From Streptomyces sp. CB02414 (GTDB lineage Bacteria > Actinomycetota > Actinomycetes > Streptomycetales > Streptomycetaceae), in the NCBI RefSeq assembly GCF_001905385.1, contig NZ_LIPF01000005.1, positions 434,001 through 498,000 on the forward strand: DNA of 64,000 bases. The letters run 5' to 3'. The first letter of the stretch is position 1; each line of letters opens with the position of its first letter. Below, piece by piece: positions 8,765-17,666 of this stretch. Position numbers and translations under genes: made by a program. Under the pieces are notes generated by a model. The model did not search any database and was not told the DNA's origin. It was given only the letters and a program-made list of their open reading frames with translations.

Positions 8765-10915
8765 TCAGACCGGCGCCCGCAGCAGCATCAGCGCGATGTC
8801 GTCGAGCCGTTCCCCCGCGCCCGCCTCGTCCCGCACCAGCCGGTCGGCCAGCTCGTCCAGCGGCAGGTCCCCGTGCTCGGCCAGCCGGTGCCCCAGGCCG
8901 GTGAGCGCGTCCTCGAAGTCGACGCCGGGGCTTTCCACCAGGCCGTCGGTGTAGAGCGCGAGCAGGGTACCCGGGGCGAGCTCGACCTCCGTGCGCGGAT
9001 AGTCCGCCGAGGAATCGATGCCCAGCAGCGGGCCGCCGGGGACGTGGAGCACCTCCACCCCGCCGTCCGGACGACGCAGCAGCGGCGGCGGATGGCCCGC
9101 GCGGGCCAGCACCGCCCGCCCGCGGCCCGCGTCCAGCCGCAGGTACAGACAGCTGGCGAACAGCTCGGTGCCCAGGTCGATCAGCAGCCGGTTGGTGCTG
9201 CGCACGACCTCCTCCGGCGCCTGGCCGACGGCCGTGTACGCGCGGACCGCGGTGCGCACCTGCCCCATCAGCCCGGCCGCCGTCACGTTGTGGCCCTGTA
9301 CGTCCCCGATCACCGCCGCCGCGGTGCCCCGGGCCGGCACCAGGTCGTAGAAGTCGCCGCCGATGTCCATGCCCCGGGTGGCCGGCAGATACCGGGCGGC
9401 GGCCTCGACGCCGGGCACCGCGGGCAGCGAGTGCGGCAGCAGGGCCTCCTGCAGTCCGTGTGCCAGCCGGTGCTTGGCGTCGTAGATCAGGGCCCGGTCC
9501 AGGGCCTGCGCGACCAGCCCGGCCAGGCTGGTCAGGATCGCCCGCTCCTCCGTGGTGAAGGAGTGCGGACGCTCGTAGGCGAGGAGGCAGGTGCCCACCG
9601 GCCGCCCCGAGGCGATCAGCGGCAGGAACGCCCAGGCCGCGAAGCCGTCGTGCGTGCCCCGTCGCGCCGGGTACAGGCGCTCCAGCTGCTCCCAGGACTC
9701 GAAGAACGCGGGCACACCGGTCCGGAGAACCTGCGTACCGGGGATCCGCATGGTGAGCGGCGTCCCGTCGAAGCGTTCGGCGACCGCCGGGTCGGGATAG
9801 CCGCGGTGTCCCAGCACGTGCAGCCGGCCGGCCCGCGAGCCCAGGACGACCAGGCCCTGGCTGCCCACCGTCGGGGCGATCTCGTCCGCGATCAGCTGCA
9901 CCACGTCCTGCACGCCCACCGCCTCGGAGAGCGCGCCGGTCAGGCTCACCACCTGGGAGATGGTCACCAGCCGGGCCCGTGGCGCGGCGGCGTCGTGCGA
10001 CGGCGTGGCACCGCCCGGTTCCGGCCGGGACAGGCCCCGGGCCCGGCTGATGCGGACGCTCAGTCCGGTCCGGGTCGGGTACAGCCGGAACGACAGCCAG
10101 TCGCCGGGCGGCCGCAGCGCGACGAACGAGGTGGCCTGCTGGCTGAGCAGCGCGGCCCGGTACCGGTCCTCGTACACCGGGTCGTTGAGCCACGGCACCG
10201 CCGTCCACAGCTGGGTGCCGAGCAGTGTGCCGACCGGGACGTCCAGGAGTTCGGCCGCCGCCGGATTGGCGTAGCCGACCCTGCCGTGCAGGTCGAGGGA
10301 GCACAGCCCGTACGGCAGCCGTCCCACCATCCGCACGGCCTCCAGGGAGCCGAGCGTGCCGGGCGCGCCCCCGACCACCGGCGCGGCCAGCAGGTCAGGC
10401 TCGGGGTGCACGGGAACGCTCGCCGCGGCCGCCCGTTCGAGCCGGACGGCGAGCCGCCCGCAGGCCGCCGTGAGATGGTCGCGGTCCCGCGCGGACAGCT
10501 CCGCGGAACGGGAGCCGGGCCAGGTCAGGAAGACCGCGCCGTACGCCGTGGAGCCGGTGGCGACGGGGAGGGCGGCCAGGGCGAACGGATAGGGCAGCAC
10601 CACGGCGACCCTCGGGTAGCGCCGCGCCATCTCCTCGCCGTCGCCGACCCAGACCAGCCGCCGTTCCCGCACGGCGTCCGCCACCGGCACCGGGGAGTGC
10701 AGCGTCACCCGCTCCCAGGGCGCCGCGAACGCCCTCGGCAGCCCTGCCATCACCGCCATCTCCAGGACCGGCGGATCCGCGCCGAGCAGGTACACCGCCC
10801 CGGAGTGCGCGTGGACGTCCTCCATCATCGCGGCCAGCGCCAGCGACAGCACCGGGTGCCCGCCCGGCGCAGGCGCGGCGGGCGTCGCCGGTGACGACGA
10901 CCGTTCGTCGGACAC
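8765..10915 (-). CDS. SpoIIE family PP2C-type phosphatase with GAF and PAS domains
   Basis: This 716-residue signalling phosphatase would dephosphorylate an anti-sigma factor antagonist. The order seen is a GAF-like domain (about 30-155), a PAS-like domain (about 190-290, VGYANPAAAELLDVPVGTLLG), a second GAF domain (about 312-475) and a SpoIIE/PP2C catalytic domain (about 490-710). The catalytic domain has the metal-binding GGDFYD and GDVQGHN motifs and LYTDGLVE near the end. There is no C-terminal HATPase, unlike the divergent neighbour at 11338. The GTG at 10915 was chosen for GAGGAGG upstream; an in-frame extension to 11074 lacks such a site. The sensory domains suggest control by a small molecule or redox cue that cannot be named. 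Confidence 0.9.
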   Translation of the reverse strand: MSDERSSSPATPAAPAPGGHPVLSLALAAMMEDVHAHSGAVYLLGADPPVLEMAVMAGLPRAFAAPWERVTLHSPVPVADAVRERRLVWVGDGEEMARRYPRVAVVLPYPFALAALPVATGSTAYGAVFLTWPGSRSAELSARDRDHLTAACGRLAVRLERAAAASVPVHPEPDLLAAPVVGGAPGTLGSLEAVRMVGRLPYGLCSLDLHGRVGYANPAAAELLDVPVGTLLGTQLWTAVPWLNDPVYEDRYRAALLSQQATSFVALRPPGDWLSFRLYPTRTGLSVRISRARGLSRPEPGGATPSHDAAAPRARLVTISQVVSLTGALSEAVGVQDVVQLIADEIAPTVGSQGLVVLGSRAGRLHVLGHRGYPDPAVAERFDGTPLTMRIPGTQVLRTGVPAFFESWEQLERLYPARRGTHDGFAAWAFLPLIASGRPVGTCLLAYERPHSFTTEERAILTSLAGLVAQALDRALIYDAKHRLAHGLQEALLPHSLPAVPGVEAAARYLPATRGMDIGGDFYDLVPARGTAAAVIGDVQGHNVTAAGLMGQVRTAVRAYTAVGQAPEEVVRSTNRLLIDLGTELFASCLYLRLDAGRGRAVLARAGHPPPLLRRPDGGVEVLHVPGGPLLGIDSSADYPRTEVELAPGTLLALYTDGLVESPGVDFEDALTGLGHRLAEHGDLPLDELADRLVRDEAGAGERLDDIALMLLRAPV

Positions 10916-11337
10916 ACCGACCACCTCCTCGCCCGGCCGAGGTCCGGGCCCCGGTTCAAATCTCCTCCCCGAGGGCCCGCACCGCACGGCGAGCGCGGAA
11001 GCCGTTGTTGATCCTCGTGCGAGCCACCCCCTCCCGGGCCGAGGGGGCCGGCGTGTCCCTACGGCGGCCCGCATGCCGGTGCGCCCGCTCCCGGCGATGG
11101 CCGGTTTTCGCCCGGTGCCTGCTCCCGGTGACGGCCGGTTCCCGTCGGTGCCTGTGCCTGCTCGCGGTGAGCGCTCGCTCGTCCTACGGCTGGTCTCGCC
11201 GCGTGCCCTGGCCGGCTCCCGCCCGTGTCGTCACCGCCGTGGCCGGTGTCGCCGTGTGCCCCGCGCCGCTCGCTGCCCGTCCAGCCCGGCCCCTTTCCCT
11301 CCCGATCGACTCTTCCCGCCCCGCAGGGGCTGCGCTG
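10916..11337. other. Divergent promoter region with tandem imperfect repeats
   Basis: This 422-base gap separates two divergent SpoIIE phosphatase genes and must hold both promoters. The only clear structure is the tandem repeat listed at 11078-11170. No additional gene is supported, though frames from both flanking genes remain open into it. Confidence 0.5.
11078..11170. repeat. About 2.5 tandem copies of a 33-36 bp imperfect unit
   Basis: Unit one (11078-11113) and unit two (11114-11146) share ggtgc...gctcccgg.ga.ggccggtt. A shortened third unit begins at 11147 with ggtgcctg and continues to ctcgcggtga. The array lies between two divergently transcribed phosphatase genes. Confidence 0.6.
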
Positions 11338-13821
11338 ATGTCCCACAAGCGCTGTAATGGCGGCGTGGTCAGTGAGGGCGCGGTGGAACGCGGAGCGAGG
11401 ACGCTGCGTGCCGCGGGTGCCCTGAAGGCGATCGCCTCCGTGCCGGACCCGGCGGAGCGGTTGCGCCGGGTGCTCGAACAGGCGCTGGTCTTCGCCGGGG
11501 CTTCCTTCGCCGCCCTGTACACACCCGGCGAGAACCCCGAGCTGCTCTGCCTGGCGGAGTCGGTGGGCGTGCCGCGCACCCTGTACGGCGTCCGCGACGG
11601 CTACCCCGCCCCGGGCGGCTCCCCGGTGGCCGACGCGCACCGTGAGGGTACGCCGGTGTGGCTCGGTCCCGAGGAGTTCGCCGGTTCGGCGGAGTCCCGG
11701 CACGTGCCGTCGAGCGGCTTCTCCCTCGCCGCCCTGCCCGTGCGCGGCGACGGCGGCGGCTGCCTCCTCGTCCTGACCGAGCGCCCGGAGGGCTTCGGCG
11801 CCGAGGACCGGACCTGCCTGCAACTGATCGCCGAGACCGTCACCTGCCCGGCCCCGGCCGTGGCCGCCGACGGCGAGGAACTGCGGCCCGGCGCCTTCTC
11901 GCTGGCCATGGACACCGGCCGGGTCGAGGTCGGCGACGACATCCTGCGGCTGTTCGGCCTCGCGCCCGGCGAGTTCGACGGCAAGGTCGAGACGCTGCTC
12001 GGCCTCACCGTGCCCGAGGACCTGCCCTCACTGATGTCGGTCACGGAGGCCGACCACATGTCCATCGGCGACCGCGAGCTGGAGTTCCGCGTCCTCCAGC
12101 CCACCGGCCCGCCGAAGTGGCTGCGGCTCAGCGGGCGCCTGCTGCCCGGCGGCGAGGGCCGGCCCGCCCGCCTCGTCGGCACCGTCGCCGACGCCTCCAC
12201 CCTGCGCCCCGACGTGACCGACGTGGCCCGCGTCCAGCGCCTCGCCGCCGCGCTGGCCACCGCCGGCACCGTCCGCGACGTCAGCCAGGCCGTGGTCGCC
12301 GCCCTGCGCAGGCCGTTGCGCGCCGACCGGATCGCGCTGGCCGAGCTGGAGAACGACCGTCTCGTCGTCACCGTCCTCGACCCGCCCGAGCCCGAGTCCT
12401 GGCCCGAGCTGTGGCGGCTGGAGTGGCGCACCGAGTGGCCCGACGCGCCGGTGCGGGCCATGCCCACCCTCGCCGCCGCGCTGCGCGAGGGCCGCGCCCG
12501 GATCTGGCCCGCCGGCACCGGCGACCTGGAGCCCGCCCTCGCCGACGTCGGCCCCGGCGGCCTCGCCGTACTGCCACTGCCCGCCGGCGGCCGCATGGCC
12601 GGCGCCTGCCTGATCGGCTGGGACACTCCGCACGACTTCGGCCCCGACGAACGTGCCCTGCTCACCGCCTCCGCCGGCCTCGCCGGTCAGGCCCTGATGC
12701 GCGCCCACGCCTTCGACGCCGAGCACGAGCTCGTCGGCATGCTCCAGCGCCAGCTGCTGCCGCGCCGCCTGCCGAAGCTGCCCGGCGCGGTCGCCGTCGC
12801 CCGCTACCTGCCCAGCACGGCCGGACTGGAGCTGGGCGGCGACTGGTACGACGTGATCCCGCTGCCCGACCACCACGTCGCCCTCGTCATCGGCGACGTC
12901 CAGGGGCACAGCGCGGGAGCCGCCACCCTGATGGGCCAAATGCGCACCGCCCTGCGCGCCTACGCCGCCGAGGGCCACCCGCCGGACGTGGTGGTCTCGC
13001 ACGCCAACCGGCTGCTCATGGACATGGAGACCGACCTCTTCGCCACCTGTGTCTACGTCGACCTCGACATGGAGGCCGGCTCCGCCTGGTGCGTGCGGGC
13101 CGGGCATCCGCCGCCGGTGCTGCGCCACCCCGACGGGAGCACCGAGATCGCGGAGGTGGAGGGCGGCCCGCCGCTGGGCGTGGTCCGGCAGGCCGACTTC
13201 CCGATGAGCCCGCTGCGCCTGCGCCCCGGCACGCTGATCGCCCTCACCACGGACGGCCTCGTGGAGTCCGCCGACGCCGACATCGACGAGGGCATCGACC
13301 GCTTCGCACACGCGCTGGCCGTCTCCGACCCCGCCCACCTGGGGCTGGTCGCCGACGCCCTGCTCGGAGGCGCCCGCCGCAGCGACGATGTCGCCCTGCT
13401 GCTGGTGCGCTACGACGGGATGGCGGTGCGGCCGCTGCGGGAGAGCTGGTCGGTGTGGCGGCTGCCCGAGGCCGTACGCCACGCCCGCCGCTTCACCCGG
13501 CGCACCCTGCGCTCCTGGGGCGTGCCGGGCGACGACGTCGACGGCGTCCTCCTGATCGTCTCCGAACTGGTCACCAACGCCCTCGTGCACACCGACGGCC
13601 AGGTCCGCCTCGACCTCGCCCTGATCAACGGGCGGCTGCGCGTCGCGGTCGCCGACGCCTCGCCCCGTACGCCCGTCAAGCCGACCAGCATCGGCTGGGA
13701 GGCCACGGGCGGACGCGGCATCCTCCTGGTCGAGGCGATGTCGGCGACCTGGGGGACCCTGCCGGTCAGCGGCGGCAAACAGGTCTGGAGCGAGGTCCCG
13801 GTGGGCCGCGGCCGTGGATAG
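11338..13821 (+). CDS. Multidomain SpoIIE phosphatase fused to HATPase (GAF-PAS-GAF-SpoIIE-HATPase)
   Basis: This protein of about 827 residues combines a PP2C phosphatase with an anti-sigma-type kinase domain. The N-terminal GAF-like domain (about 25-140) is followed by a PAS domain (about 180-285), a second GAF domain (about 300-455) and a SpoIIE domain (about 475-670) with LGGDWYD and GDVQGHSAG. An RsbW-like HATPase completes it (about 700-822, N-box SELVTNALVH, G-box GGRGILLV). Such fusions can both phosphorylate and dephosphorylate anti-sigma antagonists. The ATG at 11338 is the preferred start; a GTG at 11365 is the alternative. It is followed by a CBS protein gene, possibly in the same transcript. 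Confidence 0.88.
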   Translation: MSHKRCNGGVVSEGAVERGARTLRAAGALKAIASVPDPAERLRRVLEQALVFAGASFAALYTPGENPELLCLAESVGVPRTLYGVRDGYPAPGGSPVADAHREGTPVWLGPEEFAGSAESRHVPSSGFSLAALPVRGDGGGCLLVLTERPEGFGAEDRTCLQLIAETVTCPAPAVAADGEELRPGAFSLAMDTGRVEVGDDILRLFGLAPGEFDGKVETLLGLTVPEDLPSLMSVTEADHMSIGDRELEFRVLQPTGPPKWLRLSGRLLPGGEGRPARLVGTVADASTLRPDVTDVARVQRLAAALATAGTVRDVSQAVVAALRRPLRADRIALAELENDRLVVTVLDPPEPESWPELWRLEWRTEWPDAPVRAMPTLAAALREGRARIWPAGTGDLEPALADVGPGGLAVLPLPAGGRMAGACLIGWDTPHDFGPDERALLTASAGLAGQALMRAHAFDAEHELVGMLQRQLLPRRLPKLPGAVAVARYLPSTAGLELGGDWYDVIPLPDHHVALVIGDVQGHSAGAATLMGQMRTALRAYAAEGHPPDVVVSHANRLLMDMETDLFATCVYVDLDMEAGSAWCVRAGHPPPVLRHPDGSTEIAEVEGGPPLGVVRQADFPMSPLRLRPGTLIALTTDGLVESADADIDEGIDRFAHALAVSDPAHLGLVADALLGGARRSDDVALLLVRYDGMAVRPLRESWSVWRLPEAVRHARRFTRRTLRSWGVPGDDVDGVLLIVSELVTNALVHTDGQVRLDLALINGRLRVAVADASPRTPVKPTSIGWEATGGRGILLVEAMSATWGTLPVSGGKQVWSEVPVGRGRG

Positions 13822-13890
13822 GTGCCGGCGCCGCCCGGCCGGGTACCCGGCGCGCACACACGACCGAGCAGCAGAATGAGGGATCACGTC

Positions 13891-14310
13891 ATGACCCAGT
13901 ACGTCCGCGACATCATGACCGGCCATCCGGTGACCGTGGAGCCGCAGACCTCCGTGACCGCGGTGGCCCGCCTCATGCGCGACCGGGACCTCGGCGCCGT
14001 CCTGGTCACGGACGGCGACGAACTGCGCGGACTGGTCACCGACCGTGACCTGGTGATCCGGTCCGTCGCGGACGGCGGCGACCCGGAGCAGACCACCGTG
14101 GCCGGGGCGTGCAGCGACGACCTGGTGACCGTACGGTCCGACGAGGAGCTGGACCACGCCGTCGAGGTGATGCGCGAACACGCCGTGCGCCGGGTGCCGG
14201 TCGTCGAAGACGGCCGCCCCGTCGGCATCGTCTCCCTCGGCGACCTGGCCATGGAGCGCGACCCGGAGTCGGCACTGGGCGACATCAGCGTGGCCCGGCC
14301 CAACCCGTAG
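13891..14310 (+). CDS. CBS domain pair protein
   Basis: This 139-residue protein consists of two CBS motifs in tandem (VRDIMTGHPVTVEP... and ...AVRRVPVVEDGRPVGIVSLGDLA). Such stand-alone CBS pairs bind adenosine nucleotides and often act as stress or energy sensors; this copy's ligand and target are unknown. The start ATG at 13891 has GAGGGA eight bases upstream, better than the earlier ATG at 13876. It follows the SpoIIE-HATPase gene by 69 bases in the same direction, so it may be cotranscribed. Confidence 0.9.
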   Translation: MTQYVRDIMTGHPVTVEPQTSVTAVARLMRDRDLGAVLVTDGDELRGLVTDRDLVIRSVADGGDPEQTTVAGACSDDLVTVRSDEELDHAVEVMREHAVRRVPVVEDGRPVGIVSLGDLAMERDPESALGDISVARPNP

Positions 14311-14402
14311 GTGCCGGGCCCCCCGGTGTTTCACGAGAAGGCGCCTGGGGACCCGTCGGGCGACGGTGCCGGACACAGAAAGCAGAAGGAAGATGATGCT
14401 CC

Positions 14403-14582
14403 GTGACCACGGACACCAGTGAGAAACCCGTCGCCCGCCGCCAGGAGACCGGTTGGTCCACGGCCCGGCGGCTCGACGGCCGGGGTGCCGTGCGCACCTG
14501 GATACCGGCCGTCGAGGACGGCACGAGCGCACGCGCACCGCGGACGGGGCAGGAATCGAACATCGTCAGGGGCGAGGACTGA
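14403..14582 (+). CDS. Small hypothetical protein, 59 residues
   Basis: This short frame starts at GTG 14403 and encodes a hydrophilic, Arg/Thr-rich protein (MTTDTSEKPVARRQ...) ending in NIVRGED. An AGAAGGAA sequence lies about 11 bases before the GTG. The start and codon use (third positions mostly G/C) are consistent with a real gene, but I recognise no family. It sits between the CBS gene and the dehydratase gene on the same strand. The call rests only on codon bias and the ribosome-binding site. Confidence 0.4.
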   Translation: MTTDTSEKPVARRQETGWSTARRLDGRGAVRTWIPAVEDGTSARAPRTGQESNIVRGED

Positions 14583-14746
14583 ACCGTCCCGGAGACGAAG
14601 AAGCACACCCCAGCGCGCCGGCCATGTGCCGGCGCGGTGCGCGTCCGGACCGGCCGCCGACCACGCGCGGCCCGCGGGTAATGTCGGCGAAGGCTCCCGC
14701 CCGCCCGCCCGTCCGCCCCACCCCCCCGCAAGGCACCGAACCGTCC

Positions 14747-15724
14747 ATGAACCTCCTGGTCACCGGCGCAGCCGGCTTCATAGGCTCCCGATACGTCCGG
14801 GCACTGCTCGCCTCGGACGCGCCCGACGCGCCGCGGATCACCGTCCTGGACAGCCTCACCTACGCCGGCACCCTCGACGCCCTCCCACTCGGCCACCCCC
14901 GGCTGGACTTCGTGCACGGCGACATCCGCGACGCCGCGCTGGTCGGCAAACTGATGGCCGGCACCGACCAAGTGGTGCACTTCGCCGCCGAGTCCCACGT
15001 GGACCGGTCGATCGGCGCCGCCGCCGGCTTCGTGCTCACCAACGTCGTCGGTACCCAGACCCTGCTGGACGCGGCCCTGCGGCACGGCACGGGCACCTTC
15101 GTGCATGTCTCCACGGACGAGGTCTACGGCTCGCTGGAGTCCGGTTCGGCCACGGAGGAGCACCCGCTGCGGCCCAGTTCCCCGTACGCCGCCTCCAAGG
15201 CCTCGGCCGACCTGCTCGCCCTCGCCTACCACCGCACCCACGGCCTGGACGTGCGGGTGACCCGGTGCTCCAACAACTACGGCCCGTACCAGTTCCCCGA
15301 GAAGCTCGTGCCGCTGTTCGTCACCCACCTCCTCGACGGCCGGAAGGTCCCGCTGTACGGCGACGGGCGCAACGTCCGCGACTGGCTCCACGTGGACGAC
15401 CACTGCCACGGCGTCGACCTGGTCCGCACCCGGGGCCGCGCCGGCCAGGTCTACAACATCGGCGGCGGCACCGAACTGACCAACCGCGAACTCACCGGCC
15501 TGCTGCTCGACGCCTGCGGCGCCGGCCGGGACCGGGTCGAGTACGTCGCCGACCGCAAGGGCCACGACCTGCGCTACTCGGTCGACTGGAGCAAGGCCCG
15601 CGACGAACTGGGCTACCGTCCCGGCCGGGACTTCGCGGCCGGGCTGGCCGGCACCGTCGCCTGGTACCGGGACAACCGGGCCTGGTGGGAGCCGCTCAAG
15701 CGGAGGACGGTGCCCGCCGCATAG
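14747..15724 (+). CDS. rfbB: dTDP-glucose 4,6-dehydratase (RfbB/RmlB-like)
   Basis: This 325-residue extended short-chain dehydrogenase begins with the NAD-binding motif TGAAGFIGS. It carries STDEVYGS and the catalytic YAASK, which are diagnostic of nucleotide-sugar 4,6-dehydratases. The fit to RmlB, which converts dTDP-glucose to dTDP-4-keto-6-deoxyglucose, is good in length and in motifs such as NNYGPYQFPEKLVPLF and HVDDHC. No other rhamnose or deoxysugar genes are nearby, so its product may feed a pathway encoded elsewhere. The ATG at 14747 matches the family N terminus; upstream in-frame ATGs would add a Pro-rich tail without motifs. Confidence 0.88.
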   Translation: MNLLVTGAAGFIGSRYVRALLASDAPDAPRITVLDSLTYAGTLDALPLGHPRLDFVHGDIRDAALVGKLMAGTDQVVHFAAESHVDRSIGAAAGFVLTNVVGTQTLLDAALRHGTGTFVHVSTDEVYGSLESGSATEEHPLRPSSPYAASKASADLLALAYHRTHGLDVRVTRCSNNYGPYQFPEKLVPLFVTHLLDGRKVPLYGDGRNVRDWLHVDDHCHGVDLVRTRGRAGQVYNIGGGTELTNRELTGLLLDACGAGRDRVEYVADRKGHDLRYSVDWSKARDELGYRPGRDFAAGLAGTVAWYRDNRAWWEPLKRRTVPAA

Positions 15725-15733
15725 GCTGGATCC

Positions 15734-16234
15734 GTGCGACTGCTGCTCATGTCCGACACCCACCTGCCGAAGCGGGCGAAGAAACTGCCGGAAGCGCTGC
15801 TGGCGGAAATCCCGCGCGCCGACGTCGTCGTGCACGCGGGGGACTGGGTCGACACGGACACCCTCGACCTGCTGGAGCACCGCAGCCACCGGCTCGTCGG
15901 CGTGTACGGCAACAACGACGGGCCCGGCCTGCGCGTCCGGCTGCCCGAGGTGGCCCACGCGGACCTCGGCGGCCTGCGCTTCGGCGTCGTCCACGAGACG
16001 GGCGCCGCCCAGGGGCGCGAACGGCGCTGCGCCGCCCGCTTCCCCGACCTCGACGTCCTGGTCTTCGGACACAGCCACATCCCCTGGGACACCACCGCCG
16101 ACACCGGCCTGCGGCTGCTCAACCCCGGCTCGCCGACCGACCGGCGCCGCCAGCCGTACTGCACCTACATGACGGCCACCGTCGCCGACGGCCGGCTCGG
16201 CGAGGTCGAACTGCACCGGCTGCCCCGGCGGTAG
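15734..16234 (+). CDS. YfcE/MJ0936-type metallophosphoesterase
   Basis: This is a 166-residue calcineurin-fold phosphodiesterase. All metal-binding motifs are present: MSDTHLP, HAGDWV, GNND, GHSHIPW and the terminal NPGSPTDRRR. Family members hydrolyse phosphodiesters such as bis-pNPP or cyclic nucleotides; the natural substrate is unknown. The start GTG at 15734 is nine bases after the stop of rfbB, suggesting cotranscription. The protein is cytoplasmic, with no signal sequence. Confidence 0.9.
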   Translation: MRLLLMSDTHLPKRAKKLPEALLAEIPRADVVVHAGDWVDTDTLDLLEHRSHRLVGVYGNNDGPGLRVRLPEVAHADLGGLRFGVVHETGAAQGRERRCAARFPDLDVLVFGHSHIPWDTTADTGLRLLNPGSPTDRRRQPYCTYMTATVADGRLGEVELHRLPRR

Positions 16235-16244
16235 CGGGGCCGGT

Positions 16245-17504
16245 TCAGCCGCCGGACGGGCCCGCCCAGCCCGCCGCCACATGCCCGATCCGCACCCGCT
16301 GAGGGTGGTCGCCCACCGGTACCGACACCGACTTCTCGCCGGTCGCGAAGTCGATGGCGGTCACCTGGTCCGCGCCGCTCTCGGAGACCACGCAGTGCGT
16401 GCCGTCGCCGCTGACCGTCGCCCAGTACGGCTTCGCGGCGGTGACCAGCGGCCCCTCCCGCAGCGTCGCGCGGTCCACGACCGTCGCGTAGTCGTCCATC
16501 GTGCCCGCGACGCACAGCTTGGTGCCGTCCGGGCTCATGGAGATGCCGTGGTGCCGCGAGTCGTTGACCCAGGTGGTGCGGTCGTCGCTGGTGGCCGGGT
16601 TCTTGGGCAGGGTCTTGGTGCGGGTGATCCGGTCGGTGGCGATGTCGTACTCGAAGAAGCCGTTGAAGAACGACACCTGGAAGTACAGCTTGGACTCGTC
16701 CGGCGAGAAGACGGCGGGCCGCACGGCGTCGGACCGGTCGCCGAGACCGATCGCGTCGAGCCGCTCGCGCATGTCGATCACCTTGACCTGCTCGTACGTC
16801 GTCGCGTCCACGACGGTGATGCGCCGGTCGCCCTTGGTCCAGTCCAGCCAGGGGGCGTCCAGCGCGGTGTTCACCTCGCCGATGGACATGTTCCAGATGT
16901 ACTTGCCGTCGCGGGTGAAGATGTTCTCGTGCGGTTTGTCGCCGGTGCGGAAGGAGCCGAGCTCCTCCCCGGACTCGATGTCCAGCACGTGCACGGTGTT
17001 GGAGGTGGACGCCGACACCGCGACCCGGGTGCCGTCGGGGGAGACCGCCATGTGGTCGGAGCGGTAACCCGACACGGGGAAGCGCCAGTTGATGTCGCCG
17101 GTGGCGAGGTCGACGGACACGACGTCCGCGAAGCTCGGCCGGGAGACCACGACCGACGAGCCGTCCGGTGTCGAGTACATGTCGTCGACGAACTGGTCGT
17201 GGCCCTCGCCGACGCTGTTGCGGATGGCCTGGAAGTAGATCCACTTGATCGGGTCGGCGTTGATCTCCGCCATCCGCTCCGCCTTGTCCGGGATGACGTT
17301 GATCCGGCCGATTCTCGCGAAGTCGCCGGTGGACCGGATGACGTCGGCGGTGCCGTCCCAGTTGTTGCCGACGAACATCACCTCGCGCAGACCGGCGGGG
17401 GAGCCGGGGGCGGCCGCCGCGCCGGTCGTGGGAGCGGCGGCGGTGAGGGCGAGTGCGGCGGCGACGGCGGCGGCGCGGAGGTGCCTGGTTCGATGGGCAG
17501 CCAT
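16245..17504 (-). CDS. Secreted YncE-like beta-propeller protein
   Basis: This is a 419-residue exported protein. Residues 1-33 form a Sec signal peptide (hydrophobic AAAVAAALALTAAA, cleavage near GAAAAP). The rest has repeating blades with patterns such as YSTPDGSSVVVSRPS, MAVSPDGTRVAVS, FSPDESKLYFQVS and MSPDGTKLCVAG, typical of a seven-bladed YVTN/YncE propeller. Such proteins are usually binding scaffolds rather than enzymes, and no catalytic residues were recognised. The ATG at 17504 has GGAGAG four to nine bases upstream. It is divergent from a TetR regulator across a gap holding a palindrome, so it may be the regulator's target. Confidence 0.85.
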   Translation of the reverse strand: MAAHRTRHLRAAAVAAALALTAAAPTTGAAAAPGSPAGLREVMFVGNNWDGTADVIRSTGDFARIGRINVIPDKAERMAEINADPIKWIYFQAIRNSVGEGHDQFVDDMYSTPDGSSVVVSRPSFADVVSVDLATGDINWRFPVSGYRSDHMAVSPDGTRVAVSASTSNTVHVLDIESGEELGSFRTGDKPHENIFTRDGKYIWNMSIGEVNTALDAPWLDWTKGDRRITVVDATTYEQVKVIDMRERLDAIGLGDRSDAVRPAVFSPDESKLYFQVSFFNGFFEYDIATDRITRTKTLPKNPATSDDRTTWVNDSRHHGISMSPDGTKLCVAGTMDDYATVVDRATLREGPLVTAAKPYWATVSGDGTHCVVSESGADQVTAIDFATGEKSVSVPVGDHPQRVRIGHVAAGWAGPSGG

Positions 17505-17586
17505 GCTGCTCTCCTCTGGCGTGGGCGTGGTGGGGGTGAGGGCGCGCAGGCGCGCGGATTCTGAACACAGCCGCTTTCAGAGTGAA

Positions 17587-17602
17587 CTTACTGCAAAGTA
17601 AG
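17587..17602. promoter_or_regulatory. 16-bp dyad CTTACT-gcaa-AGTAAG, candidate TetR operator
   Basis: Six-base perfect arms flank a four-base spacer, between the divergent propeller gene (start 17504) and the TetR gene (start 17667). The local sequence is less GC-rich than its surroundings. It is well placed to control both promoters. Binding is inferred from position and symmetry only. Confidence 0.5.
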
Positions 17603-17666
17603 GAAGGGGCGCCCTTCTCCACAAGACCGCGTACACGACAAAATTGGCGTGCGTGAGGAAGCGGCG

